Below, in pieces: positions 18,084 to 27,511 of a DNA stretch of 48,547 nt (the stretch's first letter is position 1; every line of letters begins with the position of its first letter). Under the pieces are notes generated by a model. That model saw nothing but the letters and a program-made list of their open reading frames with translations. It was not told the DNA's origin and searched no databases. The position numbers and the translations under genes were made by a program. Source of the stretch: a virus. The stretch is taken from positions 1 through 48,547 of IMG/VR virus record IMGVR_UViG_3300033183_000554; one strand, 5' to 3'.

Positions 18084-21000
18084 ATGAGACGTCCCTCCCA
18101 CGCCTTAATCGCCTTGATGACGGCCTGCGCCCTGCTCTTGAGCGCCTCGCCGAGCGTCGCCCAAGAGCCCGACCTTGAGCCCCTCTCGATGGGCTACCAA
18201 GGTCACCTCTCCGATCTCGCAGGTAACCCCTACAACGGGGAGCGCCAGATCACCTTCCGACTTTATGACGCGCTCGTCGAGGGCAACGTCATCTGGGAGG
18301 AGATGTTGGTTGATGTGTTGGTGAGCGACGGGTACTTCCATGTGAACCTCGGCCTCAACCCCGAGGCTCCGCTCCCGCTCGACCGCGCCCCCGACGCCCC
18401 GCTGTTCTTAGCGGTTCAGGTCTCTGGCGATGATGAGCTGATCCCTCGCCTCCGCGTCGGCGCCGCCATCCGCTCCCAGTGGGCCGAGCGCGCCACGCAG
18501 GCCAGCCTCGCCGATCACGCCACTGATGTCAGCGGTGAGGACATCCACCCCTCCACCGTCAGCATCGGCGAGCGCGAGGTGATCAACGCCGAGGGCCAGT
18601 GGGTCGGTGAGCCCATCGAGGGCACCGGCTCCGGCGAGGCCGGCCCTCAAGGGGAGCCCGGTCCTACGGGTGAGCCCGGCCCCCAAGGTGAGGCTGGCCC
18701 TCAAGGGGAGCCCGGCCCCCAAGGTGAGCCCGGGCCTCAAGGTCCCCAAGGTGAGCCCGGCCCCCAAGGGCTCAGCCCCTCCCCCGCCGAGGTCTCCGCC
18801 GAGCTCGCCTCCGATGAGGTCTTCCGCTCCAACCTCGCCGATGACTTAGCGCTCAATCACCCTGACGCGGTCCGTGGCCCCCAAGGTGAGGCTGGCCCCC
18901 AAGGTGAGGCCGGCCCTCAAGGTCCCATCGGTGTGCAGGGCGCCCCCGGCGCGATCGGCCCACAAGGGGTCGGGGTCGCCGGCGCCGTGGTCAACACCTC
19001 CGGTCAGCTCGAGGTTACGCTCACTAACAGCGCCGTCCTCAACGCCGGCTCTGTTATGGGCCCTCAAGGGCCTCAGGGGCCCCAGGGTGTCCAGGGCGCC
19101 GCCGGGCTCAACGGTCAAGATGGCGCTCAAGGGCCTGCGGGTCCTCAAGGTGAGCGTGGCCCCATCGGGCCCGCCGGTGACGGGCTCTCTCTCGATCAAG
19201 ACTCCGATGGGGACGGCTTCCAAGACTGGGTCGAGTCCATGGTCGGCTATGACCCTTATAATGAGCTCGATTTCCCCATCGATGATGACCAAGACGGCGT
19301 CCCCGATCTCCTCCGTGGCCCCCAAGGGCCTCAAGGTCAACAAGGGCTCCGCGGTGAGCGCGGTTTGCAGGGTCTCCAAGGGGCGCCTGGTACGACCGGC
19401 GCCCAAGGGGTTGGGGTAGCAGGCGCCCTCGTGAACGCCTCCGGTCAGCTCGAGGTCACTCTAACCAATAGCAATGTGCTGAACGCTGGGAACGTAGTCG
19501 GCCCTCAAGGTCCCCAAGGCGCTCAAGGGCTCCAAGGGGCCACCGGCGCCACCGGCGCCCAAGGTGAGCCCGGCGCCACCGGCCCTCAAGGCCCTCAGGG
19601 TCCTATCGGCCCCGCCGGTGATGGCCTCTCCCTCGATCAAGACACCGACGGGGATGGCTTCCAAGACTGGGTTGAGGCGATGGTCGGCACCGATCCTCAA
19701 AGTCCTTCATCTCTCCCTGTTGACGCGAATCAAGATGGGATCCCTGATGTGATGCGTGGCGCTCAAGGCCCTGTTGGTCCTCAAGGTGAGCAAGGGGCCC
19801 AAGGTGATGTAGGGCCCGCCGGTCCTCAAGGTGAGCAAGGGCTCCAAGGGCTCCAAGGTCCTCAAGGTGAGCAGGGGCTTACAGGTCCTCAAGGTGACCA
19901 AGGTGGTATAGGGCCCGCTGGTCCTCAAGGTGAGCAGGGGCCTCAAGGGGAGCAAGGTCCTGAAGGAGCCCAAGGGCCTCAAGGCCCCGCTGGCCTTAAA
20001 GGTGATCAAGGCGAGCAAGGTGTTGCAGGGCCACAAGGCCCCGCAGGCGAGTCGATTGATCTCAACCTCGATACAGATGGTGACGGCTTCGCTGATTGGG
20101 TCGAGGCGATGCTCGGCTACGCACCTGACACCGCGCTCGACACGCCTCCTGACGCGAACGGCGACTTCGTAGCCGATACGCTCGTAGGCCCTCAAGGTGC
20201 GACCGGACCTCGCGGTCTTCGTGGGTTGCAGGGTGAAGCGGGCGTCGGTGTCAACGCCGCAGCAGTGACTGCGGGCGGGGAGCTTCTCCTCACGATGACG
20301 GACAGCACCGAGATCAACGCGGGCTCTGTGATCGGGCCTCAAGGCCCACAAGGCGCTCAGGGGCCTGCAGGTCAGCAAGGCGTCCAAGGTCTACAAGGTG
20401 AAGCGGGTCCAGCGGGTCCTCAAGGCGCTCAAGGTCCTGCGGGCGCTCAAGGCGAGGCAGGTCCTCAAGGCGACGTGGGCCCTGCAGGTCCACAAGGCAC
20501 ACCCGGCGCTGATGGGGTGAGCGTGTCAGGCGCTAGCGTCAACGCCTCAGGTGAGCTCGTCCTCGCGCTCTCTGACAGCACCACGCTCAACGCCGGTCAT
20601 GTTGTAGGGCCTCCAGGGCCTCAAGGTGAGCAAGGGGTTCAAGGTGAGCAGGGTTTACAGGGTGAGCAAGGGGTTCAAGGTGAGCAGGGTCCTCAAGGTG
20701 AGGCTGTGAACCTCCAGACTGACTCAGACAGTGATGGCTTCGCCGATTGGGTCGAGGCGATGGTCGGGACTGATCCCGCCGATGGCGCTGATAAGCCTGT
20801 TGACCTCGATGCTGATGGGGTCCCTGATCAGCTTAAGGGCGCTCAAGGTGAGCAGGGGCCTGCAGGACCTAAGGGTGATCAAGGTGATCAGGGCGCTCAA
20901 GGTGTAGCGGGCCCCGCTGGTGCTGTAGGTCCTGCTGGTGCGGTTGGCCCCGCCGGTCCTCAAGGGGAGCAGGGTGTTCAAGGCGAGCAGGGGCCTGAGG

Positions 21001-22442
21001 GTCCACAAGGTCCTCAAGGTGAGCAAGGGCCCGCGGGTGATGGCGGGCTCAATGTCACGACACACGATGGGCGCGCAGAGCTTAACCTCGGCTCCGTGGT
21101 CGCCGGTACTCGCGCTCAGAGTAATGAGTCTCCCATTGATGTGCCTGACAATAACCCCACAGGGATCACCGGTGTGATTTTCTTTAACGCCCCCGGCCTC
21201 GTGATCGAGCGCCTCTCGCTTGATGTGGTGGTGAGTCACCCTGATGTGAGTCAGCTGACCGTGACGTTGACCGCTCCGTCTGGGACTTCAGTCGTTGTGC
21301 ATGACGGCACCGTTGGTGGTGCGGACTTGAGCTTGAACTATCCTCGTCAGCGCTTGGTGGCCTCAGGGTCCATGGAGGACTTTCATGGTGAGGAGGCGAA
21401 CGGGATTTGGAGTTTGCAGGTGGTCGATGGGGCTGATGGGGATACGGGGAAGCTGATGAGCTGGGCGCTTAATGTGAATGAAGGGTATCAGGATGGGTCA
21501 TTGTTTGTGGGGAATGACTTGGAGGTGGATGGGGATTTAATTGTAAAAGGGCGAGTTGACAGTGCCAATATCTCACCTTACGTAGTTGCTTTTAATGAAT
21601 ATCGGGCTTTTTATTCAGATGAGCTAATATCTTCCAACTATGATTACTGGCTCACCAATAATGATTTGATAATTAGTCCCTATGGTGAGAAGATGTGTAT
21701 TTTGACGAGTCGTGGATTAATGATCTACAGGACTCAGACTGGCGTCGCGACATACGATGAAGAACGTGTAATTGATATAACAACGAGAAGTTCTGATTGT
21801 TGCGGTCTAACCGATGAGGGAAAAATAGTTTGTTATAAGAATGATTTATCAATGTTTCAGTTTGGAGTTGGCTATAAGCAGATTTCAGGAAACAATAATT
21901 TAGTATGCGGACTCAAAGAAGATAACTCTATTGAGTGTAAAAATAGCTCCAATTCAATAATCTCAGTCGCTTCAGGCTTGTTTAAAAATATATTTAATAA
22001 CTATGCTAGATCTGCATTAATATGTGCCCAAAGAGAAAATAAACAGATTCAATGCTGGAAATATAACACTATACTAATCACTTCGTCTGTTCAATCTTAC
22101 TACAAAAGTATAGCTATTGAGGAGATTAATGCGACACCAAATGTTGCTTGTGGAGTCGTTGACGAGGCCTCGGTATCTTGTACTGATGGAAGTAATTATG
22201 CTTGGGGTAACATTTTGAAATTAGTCAAGGTTAACAGTGATTTATATGGACTTACTCGCGATGGACTTATTCAGTCCACTGATACAACGAGACAACCTCC
22301 ATCGGGAGCCCGTTTTTCTGATATAATTCCACAAGTATTGGGAAGCAACGGTGTATGTGCTTTATCACTTTCAAAAAATGGTACGACCTGTTGGTCGCGA
22401 TCTAGCACTTACACTGCTGACAACTATACCCTTGTTTACTAG
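18084..22442 (+). CDS. Giant secreted collagen-like protein with P-domain and RCC1-like tip
   Basis: The 1452-residue protein has a signal peptide (1-26, ending SPSVAQ) and an N-terminal beta domain (30-140). A long Gly-X-Y collagen-like region (about 187-987) is rich in [12 protein letters not shown] units. It is interrupted by four calcium-binding inserts (DxDxDGDGFxDWVExM..., near 369, 515, 659, 876) and four beta modules ([21 protein letters not shown]..., near 296, 441, 720, 811). A proprotein-convertase P-domain follows (about 1010-1133). The C-terminal 290 residues resemble RCC1-type repeats with paired cysteines ([33 protein letters not shown]). The gene becomes sharply AT-rich near nt 21,530. 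It is likely a trimeric surface stalk with an exchangeable tip. A role in host adhesion or lysogenic conversion is inference. Confidence 0.85.
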   Translation: MRRPSHALIALMTACALLLSASPSVAQEPDLEPLSMGYQGHLSDLAGNPYNGERQITFRLYDALVEGNVIWEEMLVDVLVSDGYFHVNLGLNPEAPLPLDRAPDAPLFLAVQVSGDDELIPRLRVGAAIRSQWAERATQASLADHATDVSGEDIHPSTVSIGEREVINAEGQWVGEPIEGTGSGEAGPQGEPGPTGEPGPQGEAGPQGEPGPQGEPGPQGPQGEPGPQGLSPSPAEVSAELASDEVFRSNLADDLALNHPDAVRGPQGEAGPQGEAGPQGPIGVQGAPGAIGPQGVGVAGAVVNTSGQLEVTLTNSAVLNAGSVMGPQGPQGPQGVQGAAGLNGQDGAQGPAGPQGERGPIGPAGDGLSLDQDSDGDGFQDWVESMVGYDPYNELDFPIDDDQDGVPDLLRGPQGPQGQQGLRGERGLQGLQGAPGTTGAQGVGVAGALVNASGQLEVTLTNSNVLNAGNVVGPQGPQGAQGLQGATGATGAQGEPGATGPQGPQGPIGPAGDGLSLDQDTDGDGFQDWVEAMVGTDPQSPSSLPVDANQDGIPDVMRGAQGPVGPQGEQGAQGDVGPAGPQGEQGLQGLQGPQGEQGLTGPQGDQGGIGPAGPQGEQGPQGEQGPEGAQGPQGPAGLKGDQGEQGVAGPQGPAGESIDLNLDTDGDGFADWVEAMLGYAPDTALDTPPDANGDFVADTLVGPQGATGPRGLRGLQGEAGVGVNAAAVTAGGELLLTMTDSTEINAGSVIGPQGPQGAQGPAGQQGVQGLQGEAGPAGPQGAQGPAGAQGEAGPQGDVGPAGPQGTPGADGVSVSGASVNASGELVLALSDSTTLNAGHVVGPPGPQGEQGVQGEQGLQGEQGVQGEQGPQGEAVNLQTDSDSDGFADWVEAMVGTDPADGADKPVDLDADGVPDQLKGAQGEQGPAGPKGDQGDQGAQGVAGPAGAVGPAGAVGPAGPQGEQGVQGEQGPEGPQGPQGEQGPAGDGGLNVTTHDGRAELNLGSVVAGTRAQSNESPIDVPDNNPTGITGVIFFNAPGLVIERLSLDVVVSHPDVSQLTVTLTAPSGTSVVVHDGTVGGADLSLNYPRQRLVASGSMEDFHGEEANGIWSLQVVDGADGDTGKLMSWALNVNEGYQDGSLFVGNDLEVDGDLIVKGRVDSANISPYVVAFNEYRAFYSDELISSNYDYWLTNNDLIISPYGEKMCILTSRGLMIYRTQTGVATYDEERVIDITTRSSDCCGLTDEGKIVCYKNDLSMFQFGVGYKQISGNNNLVCGLKEDNSIECKNSSNSIISVASGLFKNIFNNYARSALICAQRENKQIQCWKYNTILITSSVQSYYKSIAIEEINATPNVACGVVDEASVSCTDGSNYAWGNILKLVKVNSDLYGLTRDGLIQSTDTTRQPPSGARFSDIIPQVLGSNGVCALSLSKNGTTCWSRSSTYTADNYTLVY

Positions 22443-22732
22443 TTGATAACGTAAAAGAGGATTATTGGAATTATTCCGCGGTGTCTGCTCTCAATCATCC
22501 CCAACAATGAATCAATAAACTAACCAACAAGGGACTGATCAACACACTCCATCTTTATGCAAGAACTCCAGGGAGACACTAAGTTTTTGCATATTGAAAC
22601 TAGCTTTTGAACTCACTTCCTAACATGTTTTGAAATAATAAGTTTAACACCCTCCCTTCATCGAATGCCAACCTGTTCGATTTGAACTAACAGCTCTACG
22701 GAACTGAATCTTACTCACAAAAGATCTTTGCA
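22443..22732. other. AT-rich intergenic region
   Basis: The 290 bp between the collagen-like gene and the next + strand gene are AT-rich. GGAATTATTCC soon after the collagen-like stop codon is a short palindrome that could contribute to termination. I see no clear sigma-70 promoter, RNA gene or repeat. Confidence 0.5.
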
Positions 22733-23374
22733 ATGAAATTATTCTTTAAACTTAACAATCATAAGGGCGGCTTTAATCAAGTCGCCTACTATCATCATGC
22801 CGCACCTCATGATCATGTGACTTGGAATGCATCCGCAAACCGTACAAATATTGGGCAAGAACTTTACCTATCTAGCAATCAATTCGGAGTTAATGGAACA
22901 GTTTTGCCAACTGGTCATCAAAATCAATGTGGGCATTTCGGATATCCTGCAAAAGGTGACTTGGTTGTTATATTTCAACAAGTATTCAAATCAATTCGAA
23001 TCGTGACTCATGTTTTAGAGTTCGCAGACAATCAGGTCAGCACCTTCCAACAAGTATTCGGGCAAAGTCACCCGAATACAGTGACCGCGTTTGCTGGGTG
23101 GCCTTATCTGCGTAAAACAAAGATTGTTGCGGTATTAAAGCCATCTGAGTTTGGTGGGGTTGGATCAACTCCTCTACCTGACCTTGTGGCTCACAAGAAT
23201 CCAATAAATGCTGTGAGTTTGGATCATCTAACAGGTGGTTCAATATCAGTAGGCAATGGTCGTATTTATGAAACTTACGGACAAGGGCCTACGGGTCATA
23301 GACAATTAACCCTTCAGAGCCTTAAGGTTAGCTTATCAGCAAATACTGCCTATGATACATGCGCTCCATTATGA
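22733..23374 (+). CDS. Unrecognised protein of the cargo island
   Basis: The 213-residue protein is rich in His, Asn and Gln, with no signal peptide or membrane helix visible. It contains clusters such as YYHHAAPHDHVTW and GSISVGNGRIYETYG. It is AT-rich like the 3' end of the collagen-like gene, unlike the phage genes around it. No recognised family. Possible GGCCTACGGGTCATAG-type beta strands near the end suggest a folded, not random, frame. An ATG without a strong RBS precedes it, so whether it is truly translated is uncertain. Confidence 0.4.
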   Translation: MKLFFKLNNHKGGFNQVAYYHHAAPHDHVTWNASANRTNIGQELYLSSNQFGVNGTVLPTGHQNQCGHFGYPAKGDLVVIFQQVFKSIRIVTHVLEFADNQVSTFQQVFGQSHPNTVTAFAGWPYLRKTKIVAVLKPSEFGGVGSTPLPDLVAHKNPINAVSLDHLTGGSISVGNGRIYETYGQGPTGHRQLTLQSLKVSLSANTAYDTCAPL

Positions 23375-23403
23375 AATTGTGAGCTTACTTAATCAGCATA
23401 ACC

Positions 23404-23451
23404 TCACCCCACCATCTCAAAGAAGTCATATGTCAAAGTCACCGACTCAAT
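23404..23451 (-). repeat. 48-bp duplicate of the tail-tube gene 3' end (left copy)
   Basis: This is identical to 24951-24998. It reproduces the last 16 codons of the tail-tube gene including its stop codon, in the same orientation. The match stops exactly at the stop codon on one side (c versus a at the next base). The two copies bracket the hairpin array and the transposase gene. Confidence 0.9.
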
Positions 23452-23453
23452 CA

Positions 23454-23638
23454 AACAAAGAGGCAGCCTTTTATAAACAAAGAGGCAGCCTTTTATCTGG
23501 GCCTTTATCGGTCCACTTTGATCATCATCCTAACAAAGAGGCTTAACAAAGAGGCAGCCTTTTATCAGGTCACACTTTGATCATCCAGACAAACAAAGAG
23601 GCAGCCTTTTATCAGGTCACACTTTGATCATCCAGACT
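23454..23638. repeat. Tandem array of hairpin-forming repeats
   Basis: AACAAAGAGGC starts at 23454, 23476, 23532, 23545 and 23592. Four of the five copies continue into AGCCTTTTAT. The last two are perfect tandem units of about 47 bp (23545-23591 and 23592-23638). Each AAAGAGGCAGCCTTTT core can fold on both strands into a short stem followed by T-rich sequence, so it may act as a bidirectional terminator between the convergent genes, or as the REP-like substrate of the adjacent transposase. The remaining sequence to 23798 shows no gene. Confidence 0.7.
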
Positions 23639-23798
23639 ACGGCCTCAGTCTAGACGCATCTCCCCCACTCCACTCACCAAATCGACGAGGGATTAAATCG
23701 AAATCCGAGCTAACATTATCAGTGGGAGCCAAACGGCCTGGGAACAACGGTGCAGAGCAAGCTCTGAAGGATCAACAACGAGACAGATACTGGGTGCG

Positions 23799-24740
23799 TC
23801 ACCCACCCCCAAACAGAGGCACACCACCCTCAGGGAAGCTCACCGCTGGCGCCACGTTCCCACATGCTAAGGCTACGCGGAGCTCATGAGAGGCCTCCTT
23901 AAACTGGGCGACGAAAGCCCAATAAGCCGTCTTGAACTCCCTCATTAACTCAAGCACGCGCGTATGACACAGCGGGCAAGGCGTCCGCTTCGTAAAGCGC
24001 CGCTCAAAGATCGGCTGAGTCAAGACACGCTTCACCCCTAAAACCCCCTTCCTCTCGACCTCCCTACGGGCTCGATGCTCCTCTACCACCTCACGCGTAA
24101 GCCACTCACAGCGCTCCCGATAGTCCTCATCTGATAGCTCAGCCCACATAAAAGGAGGCCCAGCGAGCTCAAGTCGTAATCGAATCGTAAACTCAGCCTC
24201 TTGAGGCTTCGACTCACCGGGCTTAACTCGCTGACGAGCGTGATAGAGCGACGTTCGATCGACCCAGATGCCCTCCACAGCTTCACCCATACACAGCTGC
24301 TTATAGGCATGAAGCCCTGGCCACTCACTCGGGTGCTTCACTAGGTCCTCCTTCACCGAGTGAGCGAGCAGATACCGGTAGCGGTCTTCCAGAGCGCCCT
24401 CATCAAGGATAGGGCTGCTCCGATACCGCTTATGCCAGAGCTTCCCATGAAGGTCATGAATCACCCCAAGCTCCTTGCCTAAACAACCGTTAAAGTGAGC
24501 CATGAACGCCGATAGGTCACGTTGGCTCTTCGCGCTCAAGATGAGATGGTAATGGTTGCTCAAAAACACATACGCGTGAAGCTTAATCAGCCCTCCGAAG
24601 CGCTCTAATGAGTACGCTAAACACCCCGCGATGATCAGGTTAGTTCGACGCGTAGGCCTCATGAGCAGGTAGCCCATTAGGTTCCTTTGGGTCACAAAAT
24701 GAGTCGTCCACTCAGCAGGTTGAAAACGTAGCCTCGACAT
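23799..24740 (-). CDS. REP-associated / IS200-like HUH transposase
   Basis: The 313-residue protein is a Y1_Tnp/RAYT-type protein. It has AYVFLSNHYHLILS with the metal-binding H-Y-H pair at about residues 64-66, and LWHKRYRSSPIL followed by LEDRYRYLLAHSVKEDLVKHP. A C-terminal extension contains two CxxC-like pairs (CPLCHTRV) and ends FPEGGVPLFGGG, as in long myxobacterial relatives. The usual catalytic Tyr in the helix after HxH is not obvious: the segment reads FMAHFNGCLGKEL. I start at ATG 24740, which has GGAG 6 nt upstream; a longer start at 24803 lacks one. By family it would nick and join single-stranded DNA at hairpins. Confidence 0.8.
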   Translation of the reverse strand: MSRLRFQPAEWTTHFVTQRNLMGYLLMRPTRRTNLIIAGCLAYSLERFGGLIKLHAYVFLSNHYHLILSAKSQRDLSAFMAHFNGCLGKELGVIHDLHGKLWHKRYRSSPILDEGALEDRYRYLLAHSVKEDLVKHPSEWPGLHAYKQLCMGEAVEGIWVDRTSLYHARQRVKPGESKPQEAEFTIRLRLELAGPPFMWAELSDEDYRERCEWLTREVVEEHRARREVERKGVLGVKRVLTQPIFERRFTKRTPCPLCHTRVLELMREFKTAYWAFVAQFKEASHELRVALACGNVAPAVSFPEGGVPLFGGG

Positions 24741-24869
24741 CTCTCGCTCCTTGAGGGTAAGGGTCGAGAGGGTTAGAGCGAGAACTATGCCAATGATATG
24801 CATAGCCTTTAAGCGATTGATTTGGCTGAACTAATTTGTTTTTACAGATTTCCTAAGATGGTCAGATTA

Positions 24870-24896
24870 TGAACAGCGACTGTTCAGGGTGTTCAT
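24870..24896. promoter_or_regulatory. Palindromic operator-like site upstream of the transposase
   Basis: TGAACA-gcgac-TGTTCA (24870-24886) is a perfect 6-bp inverted repeat, and another TGTTCA follows at 24890. The GAAC-N7-GTTC layout recalls some bacterial LexA boxes. A regulator is not identified. Confidence 0.35.
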
Positions 24897-24916
24897 TTAG
24901 TAAACAGCCGCCTTAT

Positions 24917-24940
24917 AAAAAGAGCCCAACAAGAGCTCTA
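24917..24940 (-). terminator. Rho-independent terminator of the head/sheath/tube operon
   Basis: On the minus strand, 10 bp after the tail-tube stop, AGAGC and GCTCT form a stem around a 9-nt loop. The stem is followed at once by TTTTTAT. This is a clear intrinsic terminator ending the operon that begins at promoter copy D. Confidence 0.75.
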
Positions 24941-24950
24941 CAGCAAGGCA

Positions 24951-24998
24951 TCACCCCACCATCTCAAAGAAGTCATATGTCAAAGTCACCGACTCAAT
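24951..24998 (-). repeat. 48-bp tail-tube gene 3' end (right copy)
   Basis: These are the final 16 codons and stop of the intact tail-tube gene, identical to 23404-23451. Confidence 0.9.
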
Positions 24999-25412
24999 GA
25001 CGTTCTCATCGCTCTCGTTATCCCAGTCACCCGCCACGAACTTCACCGGCCAAGCGCGAGACAGTGACCAGCGCCGTAACGTCGTCCCGTCGCGCTCCTG
25101 CTGAACGATGTCGAGGTTGCGCTTATAGCTCACGTCGGGGAGCCCGAGACCGCTGGAGGTCACGGCGACGTCGAGGAACCAATCGTATAAATCGCGATCT
25201 TGGGTCGCGCCGCGCTCGAGCGTCACGTCGGCGAAGGTCATACGGCCGGGGCTCTTGTTGGGGATCAGGGAGCCGCCCTCGAAGTATTGGACGTTGGCGA
25301 CCTCGACAGAGAGCTCGCTACACTTTTGAAAACCGGCGTGACCGACGTCGTCGATCTCAACGATGAACTTGAACTTCTTGTGAAAGCTACGTGGATTACC
25401 AATGATGGCCAT
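24951..25412 (-). CDS. Tail tube protein
   Basis: The 153-residue protein matches the T4 gp19-like tube family shared by phages and e[29 protein letters not shown], then [34 protein letters not shown], and a C-terminal beta strand [12 protein letters not shown]. It polymerises into the inner tube inside the sheath. It has a strong RBS (AAGGAG) and lies 21 bp after the sheath gene. Its 3' end is duplicated at 23404-23451; the gene itself is intact. Confidence 0.93.
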   Translation of the reverse strand: MAIIGNPRSFHKKFKFIVEIDDVGHAGFQKCSELSVEVANVQYFEGGSLIPNKSPGRMTFADVTLERGATQDRDLYDWFLDVAVTSSGLGLPDVSYKRNLDIVQQERDGTTLRRWSLSRAWPVKFVAGDWDNESDENVIESVTLTYDFFEMVG

Positions 25413-25433
25413 GGTGTGACTCCTTAAAGACCG

Positions 25434-27014
25434 TTAAGCGCCGCTGCCGGCGAGCTCAGCCTCGAGGGCGCGGGTGTCTTGACTGATGCGGAGGATGATG
25501 AACTCAGCGGGCTTGTTGGTGGCGAGCCCGACGCGGGCGATGAGCTTACCGGCGAAGATCACGGTGGAGGTGTTGAGCGCGTCGGACACGTCTACGAAGA
25601 ACGCCTTGTCTGGGTCGCGGCTGCGGAAAGCCCCATTGTTCATCTGAGTGAGCAAGAACGAGGTGATCGTTCGACGCACCTGCGCGCGGAGCCCCTCGGT
25701 GTTGTTCTTGTGGCGAGCGAACTGGAGCGCCTGTTTGAGCGAGCGCTCGATGAAGCTCACGCCGCGTCGCTCGGCGATGTACGGGAAGCTACCCCCACCC
25801 TTTAGGGTGCGAGAGCCATCGATATAACGCGGGAGGCCTGGGCCGGTGGTGAGCGGGTTGATCCGCTTGGGGTACACGAGGTCACGCTTGCGCTCCTCGA
25901 GGACCTCGTCGCTCTCGAAGCCTAAGACACCAAAGAGGCGCCCCTGATCTACACCGGCGGGCGGGTCATAGACCCCGCCGGGTCGGGCGCTGTCGGCGCG
26001 CGCGTAGACCCCCGCGATGATCCCAGAGGGGGCGACGTGGAGCTGGCGCTGCGCGCCAAACACGCTCTTGGAGGGGTTGAGCACCTTGACGCGAGGCCAA
26101 TAGATCGCGGCGTGCTCGCTCAGCTCACCAAGCGCGGCGACGTTGCTCACGTAGTCGATGATGTCGGTAGCGCGCTGCTGAGCGGGCGGGTCGAGGATGG
26201 CGAAGCAGAGCCCCTCTCGGACCTGCTCACAGTAGCTCACCATGGCGTTGTGGGTGGCGGCGGTGGCGCGCCCAGGGATAATGAGCAGGCTCAGGTCTTG
26301 AACGACATCAAGGGCGCGCAGGCCGGTCTTGCTGACCTCAGAGCCGATGAAGTCATTGTCATCGAGGCCGACGAGCCCATCATCTCCGCCCATCAGGGCT
26401 GTGGTCTGAAGATCGAGCTGAGGAGCTCCCATGAGCGAGAGCGCGCTCACTCGGATGAGCGAGGAGCCGCTCCGCTCGTCGTTGATGAGGCTCTCTACAA
26501 AGCGAGGATGGTCTGGGGTGAGGCTCACGTTAGAGAAACGCTCTCGATAGACGCCGTCCTCGATCACCGCGAGGTCAAAGGAGCCCGCCTCCCCGTTTGT
26601 GGGCGAGCGGATCTCGACCTCAAGGCGGTTAGCGTAGGCGCCGTAGCTTTTACCCTCGACAGTGAGCGCGAGGTCGGCGCCCGCGTTGGCGGTGAGCGAG
26701 GCGGTGGCTCGCAGAGCGCTCTGGCTGCTCGGGTCGGTGACGTCGGCGTAGTGGACAGTGCGCACGACCCAGAGCTGGCTGCCGCCGTTCTCAAAGAAGC
26801 CCATGGCGGCGAGCGCGAGATCGGAGTTAGCGGTGAAGCCTCCAAAGCGCGCCTCATACTCCTCAAAGGATGTGCAGAGGGTGGGCTGACCGATTGGGCC
26901 TCGCTCGGTGACGCCCACCGCGCCGGTGGTGGAGGTGGGGAGCGTCGGGACGCCGCGGACGCTCGGCTCCTCCTCGACGACGACGACCTTGGATGACAGA
27001 AGCTGAGCGCTCAT
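25434..27014 (-). CDS. Contractile tail sheath protein
   Basis: The 526-residue sheath protein has the classic N-terminus ([20 protein letters not shown], then [10 protein letters not shown] and [21 protein letters not shown]). The conserved C-terminal domain contains [41 protein letters not shown] and [12 protein letters not shown]. It surrounds the tube and contracts on adsorption. Its ATG overlaps the preceding stop (ATGA). Confidence 0.95.
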   Translation of the reverse strand: MSAQLLSSKVVVVEEEPSVRGVPTLPTSTTGAVGVTERGPIGQPTLCTSFEEYEARFGGFTANSDLALAAMGFFENGGSQLWVVRTVHYADVTDPSSQSALRATASLTANAGADLALTVEGKSYGAYANRLEVEIRSPTNGEAGSFDLAVIEDGVYRERFSNVSLTPDHPRFVESLINDERSGSSLIRVSALSLMGAPQLDLQTTALMGGDDGLVGLDDNDFIGSEVSKTGLRALDVVQDLSLLIIPGRATAATHNAMVSYCEQVREGLCFAILDPPAQQRATDIIDYVSNVAALGELSEHAAIYWPRVKVLNPSKSVFGAQRQLHVAPSGIIAGVYARADSARPGGVYDPPAGVDQGRLFGVLGFESDEVLEERKRDLVYPKRINPLTTGPGLPRYIDGSRTLKGGGSFPYIAERRGVSFIERSLKQALQFARHKNNTEGLRAQVRRTITSFLLTQMNNGAFRSRDPDKAFFVDVSDALNTSTVIFAGKLIARVGLATNKPAEFIILRISQDTRALEAELAGSGA

Positions 27015-27511
27015 GAGCTCTCTCCTCGCTCTTGGGTGGTGGGACGGGTGGGCTTAGCCTGGGCCTTACTTGAGGGGCTAGCCTTGGCTTTCTTTGTGCT
27101 TGTGCTGGCGGTTTTTCTTTTAGGTTGAGTGGTCGCCTTGCTTGTCTTTTGAGCTGTCGTTTTCTTTTGAGCTGTCGTTTTTCGCCTTGCTCTCGATTGA
27201 GGCTCAGGCGCACTGACCTCAGCCCCCTTTCGCTCAGGTTCATCGACTTCGCTCTCCTCAGGCTCCACTAAGAGCGCGCCTCGCTTGATGGCGCGCTGCA
27301 CCTCGGGGGCCTTTAAGACCGCGCTTGGCTGAGCGGTGAGCGCTTGGCCGGCGAGGAGCGTGAGGGAGCGCGCTAGGCGTAGGCTTTCATGAGCTTGAGC
27401 GTGTGTGAGATGTGGAGCTGAGCACAGGCACTCGCCCTCAGCGCACACGCTGTTATGGGGCAGGTTGAAGGTGAGGCAGCGGCGCGTTCGGTTGATTAAA
27501 GTGACGCTCAT
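27011..27511 (-). CDS. Small structural protein with Lys/Thr-rich histone-like tail
   Basis: Residues 1-75 form a compact domain ([20 protein letters not shown] and a Leu/Ala-rich helix), then an acidic stretch. The last ~70 residues are Lys/Thr/Ala/Pro-rich and partly tandem ([15 protein letters not shown]). It is coupled to both neighbours by ATGA overlaps and sits just before the sheath gene. Function unknown; the tail is of the type seen in histone H1-like or disordered DNA-binding proteins. Confidence 0.6.
   Translation of the reverse strand: MSVTLINRTRRCLTFNLPHNSVCAEGECLCSAPHLTHAQAHESLRLARSLTLLAGQALTAQPSAVLKAPEVQRAIKRGALLVEPEESEVDEPERKGAEVSAPEPQSRARRKTTAQKKTTAQKTSKATTQPKRKTASTSTKKAKASPSSKAQAKPTRPTTQERGESS

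Larger units (their letters stand above)
16490..24950. mobile_element. Cargo (moron) island inserted in the tail module
   Basis: About 8.4 kb separates the tail-tube gene from the tail chaperone, which are normally adjacent. It carries three + strand genes, a hairpin-repeat array and a minus-strand RAYT-like transposase. None is a virion gene type. Two of the proteins carry export signals, so they act at the host surface. The left border is promoter copy C; the right border is the tail-tube stop codon and its terminator. The island character is inference from gene order, strand, composition and content. Confidence 0.65.
23404..24998. mobile_element. RAYT/IS200-like unit flanked by 48-bp direct repeats
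   Basis: The interval between the two 48-bp copies holds a tandem array of hairpin repeats (23454-23638), about 160 bp of unassigned sequence and one HUH-type transposase gene. IS200/IS605 elements normally make no target duplication. A 48-bp duplication ending exactly at a stop codon looks more like site-specific integration into a gene's 3' end, or replication-linked duplication. Mobility is inferred. Confidence 0.5.

Noticed and set aside
18105-21239. Many long antisense and offset frames in the collagen region
   Set aside because: They arise from the Gly-X-Y codon repeats, are of low complexity (Leu/Thr/Arg-rich), and lack RBS and domain features.
21530-22442. Diversity-generating retroelement acting on the collagen tip
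   Set aside because: No reverse transcriptase, template repeat or adenine-specific variable repeat is visible in the window.
23454-23638. CRISPR array
   Set aside because: The repeated units are contiguous or unevenly spaced, without unique spacers of constant length, and there are no cas genes.
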